Shown piece by piece: positions 22,084 to 31,691 of a stretch of 64,000 nt of DNA. Origin of the DNA: Caulobacteraceae bacterium (GTDB lineage: Bacteria > Pseudomonadota > Alphaproteobacteria > Caulobacterales > Aquidulcibacteraceae). The DNA is taken from the NCBI GenBank assembly GCA_009773335.1, contig WRPF01000001.1, positions 1 through 64,000 on the forward strand, given 5' to 3'. The first letter of the stretch is position 1; each line of letters begins with the position of its first letter. The position numbers and the translations under genes are program-made. The notes below the pieces were generated by a model. That model ran no database searches. It was not told the DNA's origin and saw only the letters and a program-made list of their open reading frames with translations.

Positions 22084-22601
22084 GCGCCCACCTCGAACAG
22101 GGCGCGCAGTTCGAAGGGCGTATTCTCGCCGGCCTCTTCCCAGCTCAGACCGGGGCCGATCGCGTCGACCGCCGCCGTCATGCGGCCGTTTCGACCCAGT
22201 TCAGCGTCCGCGAGCGCCACAATACGCCGGTTCGGCCAGGCCACGTGCGAGGCGGCGCGCAGCGCCATCGCGATTTCTTCCTCGTCGACCGCCGGGTTGT
22301 GCACGCAAGCCGTGATGAACGCCGTTGCAGTCGAGCGGGAAATGCCCGCGTAGCAGTGGATGAGGATCGGCGCCGTCCGCTCCCAGGTCGTCACGAAGGC
22401 GAGGATTTCCGACATGTGCTCGTGCGCCGGCGCGATCCATCCGGGCGACTCATCCACGATGTCGTGCATGCTCACCTTGAGGTGTCGCGCGGCGGGCGCG
22501 GGAAACTGCGAGTGCGGGTCCAGCAGGCTGATGACGTGTGAAGGTCCGCGAGCCTTCACCACCTCCGTCACGCGCGATAGCGGGCACACAAGAATCGCCA
22601 T
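22080..22601 (-). CDS. Tyrosine-phosphatase-like protein
   Basis: ILIHCYAGISRSTATAFITAC (CX5R) motif; start at MAILVCPLSRV. Confidence 0.85.
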   Translation of the reverse strand: MAILVCPLSRVTEVVKARGPSHVISLLDPHSQFPAPAARHLKVSMHDIVDESPGWIAPAHEHMSEILAFVTTWERTAPILIHCYAGISRSTATAFITACVHNPAVDEEEIAMALRAASHVAWPNRRIVALADAELGRNGRMTAAVDAIGPGLSWEEAGENTPFELRALFEVGA

Positions 22602-22603
22602 GG

Positions 22604-23227
22604 CTATGTCTCCGCCGCGAGGCGCTGAAATGCGCCGAGAAACTGCACCTGAGCCTCCGCAGCCGATAGCGGCGCCAGATCGAACATGGCTTCCAGCGGC
22701 GGAACGCGGAAGAAGCGCTTGCACTCGTCGTCACTGAACCCGGCGAGTTGGCGCGCCTCAAGATAGGCCGACATCAGGTCCGCGCGTTTGATGAGTGCTT
22801 TCAATGTCGCCGTCGGGTCGGCGGGCAGGCCGAAGCGCAGGTGAATCGCCGCCGCCAGCCGGTGCTCGAAGGCGCGATAATCGAGGCCGAGCGCGTTCTT
22901 GAACGGGCTGATCATGTCGCCGATCACGTACTCCGGCGCGTCGTGCAGGAGCGCGAAGAGCTGGGACGCCTGCGGCAACTTCGGAGACAGGACCCGCACG
23001 ATGTCGAGCACCAAAAGGGAGTGCTGCGCGACCGAAAATGGATGGTCGCCGCGCGTCTGTCCGTTCCAGCGGGCGACGCGCGCCAGGCCGTGGGCGATGT
23101 CCTCGACCTCGATATCCAGGGGGGAGGGATCCAGCAGGTCGAGCTTGCGGCCCGACAGCATCCGTTGCCAGGCGCGCGGCGGCGCGGCGGCGGCCGAACG
23201 CAGGTTTGTGGGCGCGCGCGCGGTCAC
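22604..23227 (-). CDS. HD-family hydrolase (YfbR/5'-nucleotidase-like)
   Basis: RWNGQTRGDHPFSVAQHSLLV, FALLHDAPEYVIGDMISPFK; GTG start inferred. Confidence 0.85.
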   Translation of the reverse strand: MTARAPTNLRSAAAAPPRAWQRMLSGRKLDLLDPSPLDIEVEDIAHGLARVARWNGQTRGDHPFSVAQHSLLVLDIVRVLSPKLPQASQLFALLHDAPEYVIGDMISPFKNALGLDYRAFEHRLAAAIHLRFGLPADPTATLKALIKRADLMSAYLEARQLAGFSDDECKRFFRVPPLEAMFDLAPLSAAEAQVQFLGAFQRLAAET

Positions 23228-23456
23228 GGGCGAATCTCCAGGGAAGGCTTCATGGCGATCATATAGGTCCGGAGCGGCGAAACGCTCGCGGTCCCCTGAC
23301 GGGTGAAACTTTTCTGACGAAACTTTATCCCACGCTTGCGCGCCCCGTGGGAGGGTGGGGCGGGCGGAGCGCTGGCGTGGGGAACGGCGTTGCAGGACAG
23401 GCGCATGAGGCCCATCTCTTGGGCGGCGCCCGGATGCGGGCGCGTGGAGAGTTGGC

Positions 23457-23636
23457 GTGTTCTGGATCGGTATCACCGTCTGCGTGCTTGTCATCGTCGT
23501 GCTGACATGGGTCGGGGCGTCCATGACGCGTCGTGGCTTGCCGAACGACTGGGAAAGCGGCCGTCGCAGCCGCCGCCGCCGCGGCGACCATGGCGCGCCC
23601 ATATTTGGGCCCAACGACCACGACCCCTACGTTTGA
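23457..23636 (+). CDS. Putative small single-pass membrane protein (59 aa)
   Basis: VFWIGITVCVLVIVVLTWVGASMTRRGLPNDWESGRRSRRRRGDHGAPIFGPNDHDPYV; not in the supplied ORF track. Confidence 0.4.
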   Translation: MFWIGITVCVLVIVVLTWVGASMTRRGLPNDWESGRRSRRRRGDHGAPIFGPNDHDPYV

Positions 23637-23702
23637 CGTGAGGCGCTGGACGCAGGGTCGCTTCCAGCGTTTCATGGGCGGCGTCCAGGAGGCCCCGTGC
23701 TG

Positions 23703-24182
23703 ATGTTCAGGATCCGCCGCGCCTTGCCCAGCGACGCAGATGTAGCGTGTCGTTTTACGATGGCAGCGGCACAGGAGGACGGATCTGCGCCGTCATCTTT
23801 TTCACCGGACTTGTTTCGCCGCGACGCGACGGGTGCAAATTCGGCTCTGGAAATCTGGATCGCCGAAGATATGGCCAGTCGGCCCTGTGGGCAGGCGATC
23901 GCTTGTCGCGGATACGATCTCCATCACGCCATGCCCACCATGGAGCTCCTGCACCTCTATGTGTTGCCGGAGCATCGACGTGACGGGCTTGCCCGCATGC
24001 TGATTGCCGAGGTGGCCAATCGGGCGATGGACCTCGGCGCGCGGGAACTCACCATCACCACGGGCGTCGACAATGCGGTGGCGCGCCGGTTCTTCGCCGC
24101 CATAGGCGCGCGCGAAGACAGACTCGCCCGCTATCTGATCGAGCCGGATGGAATCGAGTGGCTCGCGGCCGAGGCCCAGTAG
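23703..24182 (+). CDS. GNAT-family N-acetyltransferase
   Basis: IRRALPSDADVACRF, LHLYVLPEHRRDGLARMLIAEVANRAMDLGARELTITTG. Confidence 0.85.
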   Translation: MFRIRRALPSDADVACRFTMAAAQEDGSAPSSFSPDLFRRDATGANSALEIWIAEDMASRPCGQAIACRGYDLHHAMPTMELLHLYVLPEHRRDGLARMLIAEVANRAMDLGARELTITTGVDNAVARRFFAAIGAREDRLARYLIEPDGIEWLAAEAQ

Positions 24183-24201
24183 CGCGATCGGAGGCGTTAG
24201 C

Positions 24202-25770
24202 TTAGATCGGCTGGTTCGCAGCCGGCGGGGTCGAGGGCGCCTCCTCCCCCCCCTCAGCGGAAACGGTCGGCTTTGCAGGCACGACGAGCCTGTCTCCAGC
24301 AAAGATGAGATCGCTGCCCGAGAGAATACGACCATCCGCGAGCAGCAGCTGGCGGGATGCGAGGCACGATGCGTTGCGCTCGGCGATCTGGGCAATACCC
24401 GCCTTGCCATCCATGAACACCCGGCCGGCGACGTCGAACAGACGCTCGCCTTCCATGACTTCCACGGTGACTTCCTTCGCAGTCGGGTTCAGGCGGCAAT
24501 AGTGCAATTTCGATGTCTGGGGCGGCAGGATGGTCTGGAGTGGCGCTTCCTGCAGCGGTCCGGCGACGATCGTCGACTGCGTGGGCGCCGGCGCGATGAT
24601 CGTCGGCGCAGGCGGCGGCTGTGGCGTCGTCGCCGCTTCGACCCGCGGCGCCGGCGCCGCGATGATGCTCGGCTTCGGCGCGGCTGCGGTGGGCGGCGGG
24701 GCGGGCAATGACGGCAGGAGCGGCGGCGATTGAGTATCCGTTGAGGCGGTGTCGAACGTCGGCGCGCTCTTGGTCGGCAAGAGGTTCTTGAGCTGAGGGC
24801 CGGCGACGATCAACCCGAGGCCGAGGGCCACCGCCGCGATCGGCCAAAACACGACGCCGCCGCCTGAGCGGGCCCGCACGCGACCGAACCTTTCGCCATG
24901 CATCTCCCTGAGGTCGCGCGGATCGATGAGATCGGCAATCACCTCAGCCGGTGCTCCCGATCGCTGCAGACCGGCGGCGGCCAGCGATGCAGAGAACGGC
25001 AGCGCCAGGCGCCCGATGTGGCCCCAGAACTCCTTGTCGTTGCGCGACAGCGCCTCGGCGTAGATGCGCGCCAACCCTCTGCCCGCCGTACCCGCATCGC
25101 TGAAATCGACGAGCGCAGCGCGGATATCGCTCGGATAATCCATGGCGGCCAGCGCAGCATAACCCGAACGGAACGCTGCCTCGCGGCGCGTGGCGGCGAG
25201 TGCGGGAAGGGATTTTCCACCTCGCTGTCCCTGATCCGCGCGCAGATACGCGAACTGGGAGGCGAGGCGCCGCTGGGCCTCCTCAGCCGGGAGAACCGCG
25301 CCGGCGCCGGTCGTCGGCGCCGCGACCGGGCCGCGCGCCTTTAGCGCGCGAACGCGACCGGCCACCGGAGCCAGCTTGCGGTCAAGCATCTCTGCGGCGG
25401 TCTGGTTCCAGCCGTTCGGGGCGACGTCGCCCTCGAAGACGTCGGTGACTTCGAGGCCGGGGCCTTCGCGGAAAATCGTCGGGATGAGGTCCCGTTCCAG
25501 CGCCGGATCGGAGCGGATCGATACCGTCTGCCCGAAGTGGCCGCCGATGGCCGCCTCCGTCTGAAGCCAGTCCGCGCGCAATGCGTCCCTTGACCAGAGC
25601 GCCACGACAGCGACGCACGCGTCGACCTCGTCATAGAGCCGGGTCGGCCAGTTCGGAGCGTACTGCAGTGGGCCGCGCGAGACAGACAGCCCGGTCCTCT
25701 CCAACGCCTTGGATATCCGCAGGGCAAGTTCCGCGTCGGTGGGCGCGTAGGTAAGGAAGACATCAGCCAT
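24202..25770 (-). CDS. TIR-domain protein with transmembrane segment and LysM-like C-terminus
   Basis: MADVFLTYAPTDAELALRISKALERTGLSVSRGPLQY...VVALWSRDALRADWLQTEAAIG (TIR); TM VVFWPIAAVALGLGLIVAG; C-term VEVMEGERLFDVAGRVFMDGKAGIAQIAERN...LIFAGDRLVVP. Confidence 0.75.
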   Translation of the reverse strand: MADVFLTYAPTDAELALRISKALERTGLSVSRGPLQYAPNWPTRLYDEVDACVAVVALWSRDALRADWLQTEAAIGGHFGQTVSIRSDPALERDLIPTIFREGPGLEVTDVFEGDVAPNGWNQTAAEMLDRKLAPVAGRVRALKARGPVAAPTTGAGAVLPAEEAQRRLASQFAYLRADQGQRGGKSLPALAATRREAAFRSGYAALAAMDYPSDIRAALVDFSDAGTAGRGLARIYAEALSRNDKEFWGHIGRLALPFSASLAAAGLQRSGAPAEVIADLIDPRDLREMHGERFGRVRARSGGGVVFWPIAAVALGLGLIVAGPQLKNLLPTKSAPTFDTASTDTQSPPLLPSLPAPPPTAAAPKPSIIAAPAPRVEAATTPQPPPAPTIIAPAPTQSTIVAGPLQEAPLQTILPPQTSKLHYCRLNPTAKEVTVEVMEGERLFDVAGRVFMDGKAGIAQIAERNASCLASRQLLLADGRILSGSDLIFAGDRLVVPAKPTVSAEGGEEAPSTPPAANQPI

Positions 25771-25923
25771 GATGAACGTGGTTAACAAAATACTGTGACG
25801 GCGCAAACCATCGGTTTGGTAATTCCCGCATTCTTGCCGGGGTGTAGCTTGGGGGCAGCAGCGAAAAGACTTCGCCCGGCGCCCAGAATCCCGATCTTAT
25901 GATCGCATGAGCATGGGAGCATC

Positions 25924-27732
25924 GTGGTGAGCGCGGCGGCGAAACCGGCGCCTCAGGATGGGCCGCGAGCGTTTCTCGGCGTGCAGCGTTCGCTCACGGG
26001 CAAGCTCTGGCGGACCAAGGATGTGGACGACAAGGTCGTCTCCGACCACCGTAGATTGCAGGGTCTGCCGGAAATAGCAGCCCGGCTGCTGGCGGCGCGG
26101 GGGGTCGGCGTCGCGGAAGCCCGGGCGTTTCTCGAGCCGACGCTACGGCAGTTCTTCCCCGATCCATCCTCCTTCAAGGACATGGATATCGCCGCGCGCG
26201 TCATCGAGGACGCCATCGTCTCCGGCCGACCGACTGCGGTTTTTGCGGATTATGACGTCGACGGCGGCACGTCGGCTGCTCAACTTGTCCGCTATTTCCG
26301 GGCCCGGGGCAGGGTGCTTACGATCTACGTGCCGGACCGGATGACCGAGGGCTACGGACCGACGGCTGGCGCGTTCGCCCGGCTGAAGGCCATGGGCGTT
26401 GAACTGGTCATCACCGTCGACTGCGGCGCGGCCGCGCACGAACCGCTTGAAGCCGCCGCCGCCATGGGGCTCGACCTTGTGGTGCTTGACCACCACCTCA
26501 TGTCCGGGCCGCCGCCGCCAGCGCTGGCGGTCGTGAACCCGAACCGACATGACTGCACCGCCGGCCAGGGCGACCTGACGGCGGCTGGCGTGGTGATGGT
26601 CACGCTCACAGCGGTGAACAGGGAAGCACGCCGGCGCGGCTCCGTCGGGTCGAACAATCTGCCGGACCTCCTTTCGAATCTGGATCTCGCGGCGCTGGGG
26701 ACGGTCTGCGATGTGGCGCCGCTGACGAAGTTCAACCGCGCCATGGTCGCCCAAGGCCTCCGGGTCCTTGCGCGCGGGGAAAACATCGGCCTGAAGGCGC
26801 TCGCAGCGAGCGCAGGCAAGGCGCAGGTCGGATCCGTCTATGATCTCGGCTTCATTCTTGGCCCGCGTCTCAACGCCGGTGGCAGGGTTGGCGATGCGTC
26901 GCTCGCCACACGTCTCCTCTCAACCGACGATCCTGCCGAGGCCGCCGATCTCGCGGCCCAGCTCGAACATCTCAATGCCGACCGACGCGTCAGGGAGGCG
27001 GAGATGCTCGTTGCGGCCCAGGCCATGGCGGAAACCGAGGCCGCTTCGCGGGCGGTCGCCGTCGTGGGCGATCCGTCGTGGCACCCAGGGGTTATCGGCA
27101 TCGCGGCGGGTCGGCTCAAGGACAGGATCATGAAGCCCACCATCGTCCTGGGCGGCGGGGGCGAGAGCGAACCGGCCAAGGGCTCCGGCAGGTCTGTCCC
27201 GGGGGTCAACCTCGGTCGGGCGGTCGCCGCGGCCGCCGAGGCAGGCGTGCTCAGGGCCGGCGGCGGGCACGCCATGGCCGCAGGATGCACGGTGGACTGG
27301 AACAGGGTGCAGGATCTCCGCGATTTTCTGTCGGAAAACCTCGCTGCCGAGCTTGCCGGCGCGGACGGGGAAGCACGCGCGTTATGGATCGATGCGACCG
27401 CCTCTATTGGCGCGGCTACGCCGGAACTCATGACGGCGCTCGAACGGATCGGGCCGTTCGGTCCCGGTCACCCCGAGCCGGTCTTCGCGCTGCCCGAAGT
27501 GCGTGTGCAGTACGCAAGTGCGGTAAAGGGAGAGCACGTGCGGTTTGTGCTTGAGGACGCGCGCGGCGCGCGGATCCGCGGCATTTCGTTCAGATCGGCG
27601 ACGACGGCGCTGGGCGAGGCTCTGCTGGCGCGCGAGGGCGCGTTCCATGCGGCAGTGAAGCTCAAGCGCGACACCTATGGCGGCGGAGACCGGGTCGAGG
27701 CGGAACTGCTGGACGCCGCGCCGCTGGGGTGA
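25924..27732 (+). CDS. recJ: Single-stranded-DNA-specific exonuclease RecJ
   Basis: FADYDVDGGTSAAQLVRYFRARG, LDHHLMSGPPPPALAVVNPNR, GPRLNAGGRVGDASLATRLLSTDD. Confidence 0.96.
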   Translation: MVSAAAKPAPQDGPRAFLGVQRSLTGKLWRTKDVDDKVVSDHRRLQGLPEIAARLLAARGVGVAEARAFLEPTLRQFFPDPSSFKDMDIAARVIEDAIVSGRPTAVFADYDVDGGTSAAQLVRYFRARGRVLTIYVPDRMTEGYGPTAGAFARLKAMGVELVITVDCGAAAHEPLEAAAAMGLDLVVLDHHLMSGPPPPALAVVNPNRHDCTAGQGDLTAAGVVMVTLTAVNREARRRGSVGSNNLPDLLSNLDLAALGTVCDVAPLTKFNRAMVAQGLRVLARGENIGLKALAASAGKAQVGSVYDLGFILGPRLNAGGRVGDASLATRLLSTDDPAEAADLAAQLEHLNADRRVREAEMLVAAQAMAETEAASRAVAVVGDPSWHPGVIGIAAGRLKDRIMKPTIVLGGGGESEPAKGSGRSVPGVNLGRAVAAAAEAGVLRAGGGHAMAAGCTVDWNRVQDLRDFLSENLAAELAGADGEARALWIDATASIGAATPELMTALERIGPFGPGHPEPVFALPEVRVQYASAVKGEHVRFVLEDARGARIRGISFRSATTALGEALLAREGAFHAAVKLKRDTYGGGDRVEAELLDAAPLG

Positions 27733-27813
27733 TGTCGGCGCGCTTGCCTCCGGCGTCGGAGCCGACTATATCCCCCGGCTCGCGCGCGGGCGCGCCCTCG
27801 ATGCGTTTCCCGT

Positions 27814-27888
27814 GGGCCCTTCGTCTATCGGTTAGGACGTCAGGTTTTCAACCTGAAAAGAGGGGTTCGACTCCCCTAGGGCCTGCCA
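27814..27888 (+). tRNA. tRNA-Glu (anticodon TTC), CCA encoded
   Basis: GGGCCCTTCGTCTATCGGTTAGGACGTCAGGTTTTCAACCTGAAAAGAGGGGTTCGACTCCCCTAGGGCCTGCCA. Confidence 0.93.
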
Positions 27889-28054
27889 CTTCTTCGCCGC
27901 GCGCGCGCCATCTATTGAGCGCTTCGGTCTCTTCAATGCCAGATCTCCCGACGCATGCGCGTCGTGGACAACGGCGGGTCGTTCCGCTCTAGTCCGCGCC
28001 CGCAACGGTGGGTGCGCCGCCCGTCCCGGAGCGGATATCTGACGTGGGTTCCAA

Positions 28055-28960
28055 ATGACGACTGACCTCAGCCGCCGGACACTTCTCGGCGCTCTTCCGC
28101 TGGCCGCGCTGGGCTTTTCCCAAGCGCGCGCCGATGGACTGATCGAGCGACGGGAGTCCCAGTACAACACCATCTACATCACGCGCGAAGGGCCTTACGT
28201 CGCCATGCAGTTCGGCGTGAACGAGCAACTGTTCACGGAAAACCTGTACGACCCGGCGCGGCCGCGTTTCCTGCCCATGGAATACACGCGGATGATGACT
28301 GTCTCGCTCGCATATGCTGCAACCCCGTCAAAGGTGCTGGAGATCGGCCTCGGTGGAGGGCGCACTGCAGTTTATCTCACCGACTTCGTTCCTTCAGTCT
28401 CGGTCACGACCGTCGAACTCGATCCCGAAGTGGTCGCGATGGCGGCCAAGCACTTCGACGTGCGCCCGACGCCGCGCCTGCGGGTTGTCACGAGCGATGG
28501 CCGCATCTTCCTGACCCAGACCCGCGACCGTTACGACATCATCATTGTCGACGCCTATCGTGGCACTTTCGTACCGTTCCACCTGACAACGCAGCAGTGC
28601 TTCATGCTCGCCAAGCGCCGGCTCAATCCAGGCGGCGTGGTGGTTCAGAACATCGCGCCGAACGTGCTCCTCACGGAGTCAATGGTGGCGACGCTGCAGT
28701 CGGTTTTCGACAATGTCGACACTTTCGACATCGCAGGCAGCGTGATTGCGATCGCCTATGACGGGCCGGCGAAATCGGCGGCGGCGCTTGCGGCGCGCGC
28801 AACGGCGCTTCAGAGTCAATACCGCTTCACCCATCCCTTGCCGCAACTCCTCAGAGCGCGCCGCACGCCGGCGAAATCGACGCGCCACCCGCTCACGGAC
28901 GACTTTGCGCCGGTCGAGCATTTGCGCGGCATCCAGGCCCACAACGCGAGGCGCAAGTGA
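28055..28960 (+). CDS. Spermidine-synthase-like methyltransferase-fold protein with Tat-like signal
   Basis: N-term LSRRTLLGALPLAALGFSQARAD; VLEIGLGGGRTAVYLTDFVPSVSVTTVELDPEVVAMAAKHF, DIIIVDAYRGTFVPFHLTTQQCF. Confidence 0.85.
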   Translation: MTTDLSRRTLLGALPLAALGFSQARADGLIERRESQYNTIYITREGPYVAMQFGVNEQLFTENLYDPARPRFLPMEYTRMMTVSLAYAATPSKVLEIGLGGGRTAVYLTDFVPSVSVTTVELDPEVVAMAAKHFDVRPTPRLRVVTSDGRIFLTQTRDRYDIIIVDAYRGTFVPFHLTTQQCFMLAKRRLNPGGVVVQNIAPNVLLTESMVATLQSVFDNVDTFDIAGSVIAIAYDGPAKSAAALAARATALQSQYRFTHPLPQLLRARRTPAKSTRHPLTDDFAPVEHLRGIQAHNARRK

Positions 28961-29619
28961 CGCGCACGAAATCCATACTGGTCCTTGCCTACGGCTTCCT
29001 GATCGGCATCGCCGTCATGGGGCTGCAGATGGCGACAAGCCGTCCGCTGACGCCGCACTTTGGCAGCGACATCTTCGTCTGGTCCTCGCTCATCTCGGTC
29101 ACAATGCTCGCCATGATGGTGGGCTATTATCTTGGTGGCCGCATCGCGGACTCGGCGCCGCGCTCGGATGTGCTCGGCATTTGCGTCCTGGCCGCCGCTG
29201 CATACCTCGCGGTCGTGCCCGCCCTGGCGCAGCAGGAATTCATCGCCGACCCGGACCCGTTCTTTCCCGGCCTGAAGCGCTCCGTGCTGGCATGGATATC
29301 GGCGGAAACACCCAGCTTGCCGCTCGGCGCCATCCTGGCGTCGATGCTGCTGGTGTTCGTGCCGTTCACCTTGCTGAGTTTCTTCTCACCCTTCTGCATC
29401 CGCCTGTTGCTTGCGGATGCCGAGCATGGCGGTCGTATTGCCGGATCGGTGTATAGCCTCACCACGTTCGGCAACATCATCGGCGTCCTCGGGACGTCGC
29501 TGTGGCTCATGACGTTCATGGGCAGTCGCGACATCACGTATCTCTTCGCGGGCTGGCTTGCACTGTGCGGGATCGGGCTGGTTCTACTCAAAGCCAGGGC
29601 GACGGACGATGCGCGCTAG
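28957..29619 (+). CDS. Multi-pass membrane protein, membrane half of fused MFS/spermidine-synthase family
   Basis: MGLQMATSRPLTPHFGSDIFVWSSLISVTMLAMMVGYYLGGRIAD; ATGA-type coupling with 28055-28960. Confidence 0.8.
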   Translation: MTRTKSILVLAYGFLIGIAVMGLQMATSRPLTPHFGSDIFVWSSLISVTMLAMMVGYYLGGRIADSAPRSDVLGICVLAAAAYLAVVPALAQQEFIADPDPFFPGLKRSVLAWISAETPSLPLGAILASMLLVFVPFTLLSFFSPFCIRLLLADAEHGGRIAGSVYSLTTFGNIIGVLGTSLWLMTFMGSRDITYLFAGWLALCGIGLVLLKARATDDAR

Positions 29620-30505
29620 TATTCTCGCCATCTTCTTCCTGCTCTGCGGCGCTGCGCATGCGGAGGTGTTTGACCGTAGCGCGCGCTATCCTGAGGGACC
29701 GCTCTGGCGGGAAGGAAAACTCTACGTCGCGGAAATGGGCGCCGACGCGGTCTTCTTTCACGAGCGCGGCGAAAAACGCGTCTTCTGGCGCGACGACGGG
29801 TGCGGTCCAACCTCCATAGCGCCCTACGGCGACGGCGTTCTGGTGCTGTGTCACATTGGCCGCGCGGTGGTGGCGGTGAGCGACGCGGGTGTGGAGACGC
29901 GGCGCTGGCGCGCCGATGATGCTGGCGTGCGGCTGCGAGACCCCAACGATTCTTTCGCGGACGGTCAGGGCGGCGTCTACTTCAGCGATCCCGGCGTCTT
30001 TTCCATCGACACGCGGCCGCATGGCGCCGTGCTTTACCTGGGCGCTGACGGCTCGCTTCGCCGCGTCGCGGAAAATCTCCACTACCCCAACGGTGTGTTC
30101 GTCGATCGGCAAGAGCATGCGCTCTATGTGGACGAGCACATGCGGCGCCGGGTGCTCAAGTTTCCCATCATCGGGGGCGGCGCGCTCGGAGCACACAGCG
30201 TCTTTGCGGATGTCGACGCCTTGACAACGCGGGTCGGCGATTACCGTGAGGCGGGTCCGGATGGACTTGAGCGCGGCCCCGATGGAGATTTCTACATTTG
30301 CCTTTACGGAGAGGGGCGCGTGCTTCGTCTATCGCCGCAAGGCCGTCTGGTGGCGTCGATCTCGGTCGCGACACCCTATTTGACGAACATCGCTTTCGGC
30401 CCGGATGGATATGCCTATCTCACCGGTTCCTTCGACAATACCAGTCCGCCGTTTCCCGGTCAGGTTATCCGCCTCTCCCCCACCGCACTTTCCGGGCGGC
30501 GGTAG
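29609..30505 (+). CDS. SMP-30/gluconolactonase-like beta-propeller, exported
   Basis: Signal peptide MRASILAIFFLLCGAAHA; PEGPLWREGKLYVAEM, DPNDSFADGQGGVYFSDPG, YPNGVFVDRQEHALYVDEH. Confidence 0.85.
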   Translation: MRASILAIFFLLCGAAHAEVFDRSARYPEGPLWREGKLYVAEMGADAVFFHERGEKRVFWRDDGCGPTSIAPYGDGVLVLCHIGRAVVAVSDAGVETRRWRADDAGVRLRDPNDSFADGQGGVYFSDPGVFSIDTRPHGAVLYLGADGSLRRVAENLHYPNGVFVDRQEHALYVDEHMRRRVLKFPIIGGGALGAHSVFADVDALTTRVGDYREAGPDGLERGPDGDFYICLYGEGRVLRLSPQGRLVASISVATPYLTNIAFGPDGYAYLTGSFDNTSPPFPGQVIRLSPTALSGRR

Positions 30506-30553
30506 GGCGAACACGCTTTGACATGAGGCTCGAAGCGTCTAAACGGACCCGAT

Positions 30554-30630
30554 CGGGGCGTAGCTCAGCCTGGTAGAGCACCTGCTTTGGGAGCAGGGGG
30601 TCGCGAGTTCGAGTCCCGCCGCCCCGACCA
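30554..30630 (+). tRNA. tRNA-Pro (anticodon TGG), CCA encoded
   Basis: CGGGGCGTAGCTCAGCCTGGTAGAGCACCTGCTTTGGGAGCAGGGGGTCGCGAGTTCGAGTCCCGCCGCCCCGACCA. Confidence 0.95.
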
Positions 30631-30807
30631 TGGTTCCCGAAGCGGCCATGAATTTCACAGAACGCCCGCCGGACTCACGCCGTGGGGCGGTACAAAACAG
30701 CGCAACGCCGCAGGCGACAGGCGGGTCTGCTTGCTCGCTGGATTGGATGCGGTGCAAACTACGCGCGCGATCAAGCGTGCGTTGAGATCGTCCGGAGCCG
30801 CGGCGGA

Positions 30808-31440
30808 ATGTCAAAATTGAAACCGGGGAAGGCCGCTGCGTCCGTAGCGCCGGTCGCCTCCGCGGAAGGAGAGGCGGCCGACGGCCGACTGCTACGCGGA
30901 GAGCGCAGCCGCCAACAGATCGTCGACGCACTTCTCAAGCTCATACGGTCCGGCGAGATGAGCCCGAGCGCAGCGCAGGTGGCGCAGGCGGCGAATGTCA
31001 GCCTGCGGACGGTGTTCCGGCATTTTGAGGAGATGGACAGCCTCCGCATGGAGATGACCGCCCAGATGGAGGCCGAAATCCGGCCCATCCTCCAGGAACC
31101 ATTCGATGCGCCGGACTGGCGTGGGCGGCTGGGACAGTTGATCGCGCGCCGGGCGCGCATCTACGAGCACGTGATGCCCGTGAAGGTCGCGGCCAGCCTG
31201 CGCAGATTTCAGTCGGCGTACCTCAGGAAGGATTATGACCGTTTCCTGACACTGGAGCGCGCAGGGTTGCACACAGTGCTCCCCAAGGCGGTCATCTCGG
31301 ACGTGGTGCTGTTTTCGGCGATCGAAATGGCGACGAGCTTCCAGGCTTGGCGGCGTATGCGGCAAGATCAGGGGTTGAGTGCGGCCGAAGCAGAGCGCGT
31401 CTTGCGCTACACCGTCGATCGGCTCATTGCGGATCAGTAA
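30808..31440 (+). CDS. TetR/AcrR-family transcriptional regulator
   Basis: RGERSRQQIVDALLKLIRSGEMSPSAAQVAQAANVSLRTVFRHFEEMDSLRMEM helix-turn-helix; start at MSKLKPG. Confidence 0.85.
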   Translation: MSKLKPGKAAASVAPVASAEGEAADGRLLRGERSRQQIVDALLKLIRSGEMSPSAAQVAQAANVSLRTVFRHFEEMDSLRMEMTAQMEAEIRPILQEPFDAPDWRGRLGQLIARRARIYEHVMPVKVAASLRRFQSAYLRKDYDRFLTLERAGLHTVLPKAVISDVVLFSAIEMATSFQAWRRMRQDQGLSAAEAERVLRYTVDRLIADQ

Positions 31441-31691
31441 TCTTCTCGGGCAAACGCGGCGATCCAGTGCGACAGGGCTACGTGTGCGGTGGCCGGATCC
31501 CACATGCATCGAGGGTTGCCCATCCAGCGCGCAATGCAGGCGCCGAAGTCCAATTGATGTTGGTGCGGCGACCGAGATCACCCAACTGAGGCGGCGGGTG
31601 GATTGTTTTCGCTTGAGGGCAGTGCGGCGTGGCGCGTGACGCGGTGTTGCATAGATACTTGTGTGGGCAGTGTGGACCGTTCGAGGGCACT

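Noticed and set aside
30554-31440. Genomic-island boundary at tRNA-Pro upstream of the lipid locus
   Set aside because: No integrase, no duplicated tRNA 3' end seen downstream, and dnaE/rpsB follow directly; island status not supported by sequence alone.
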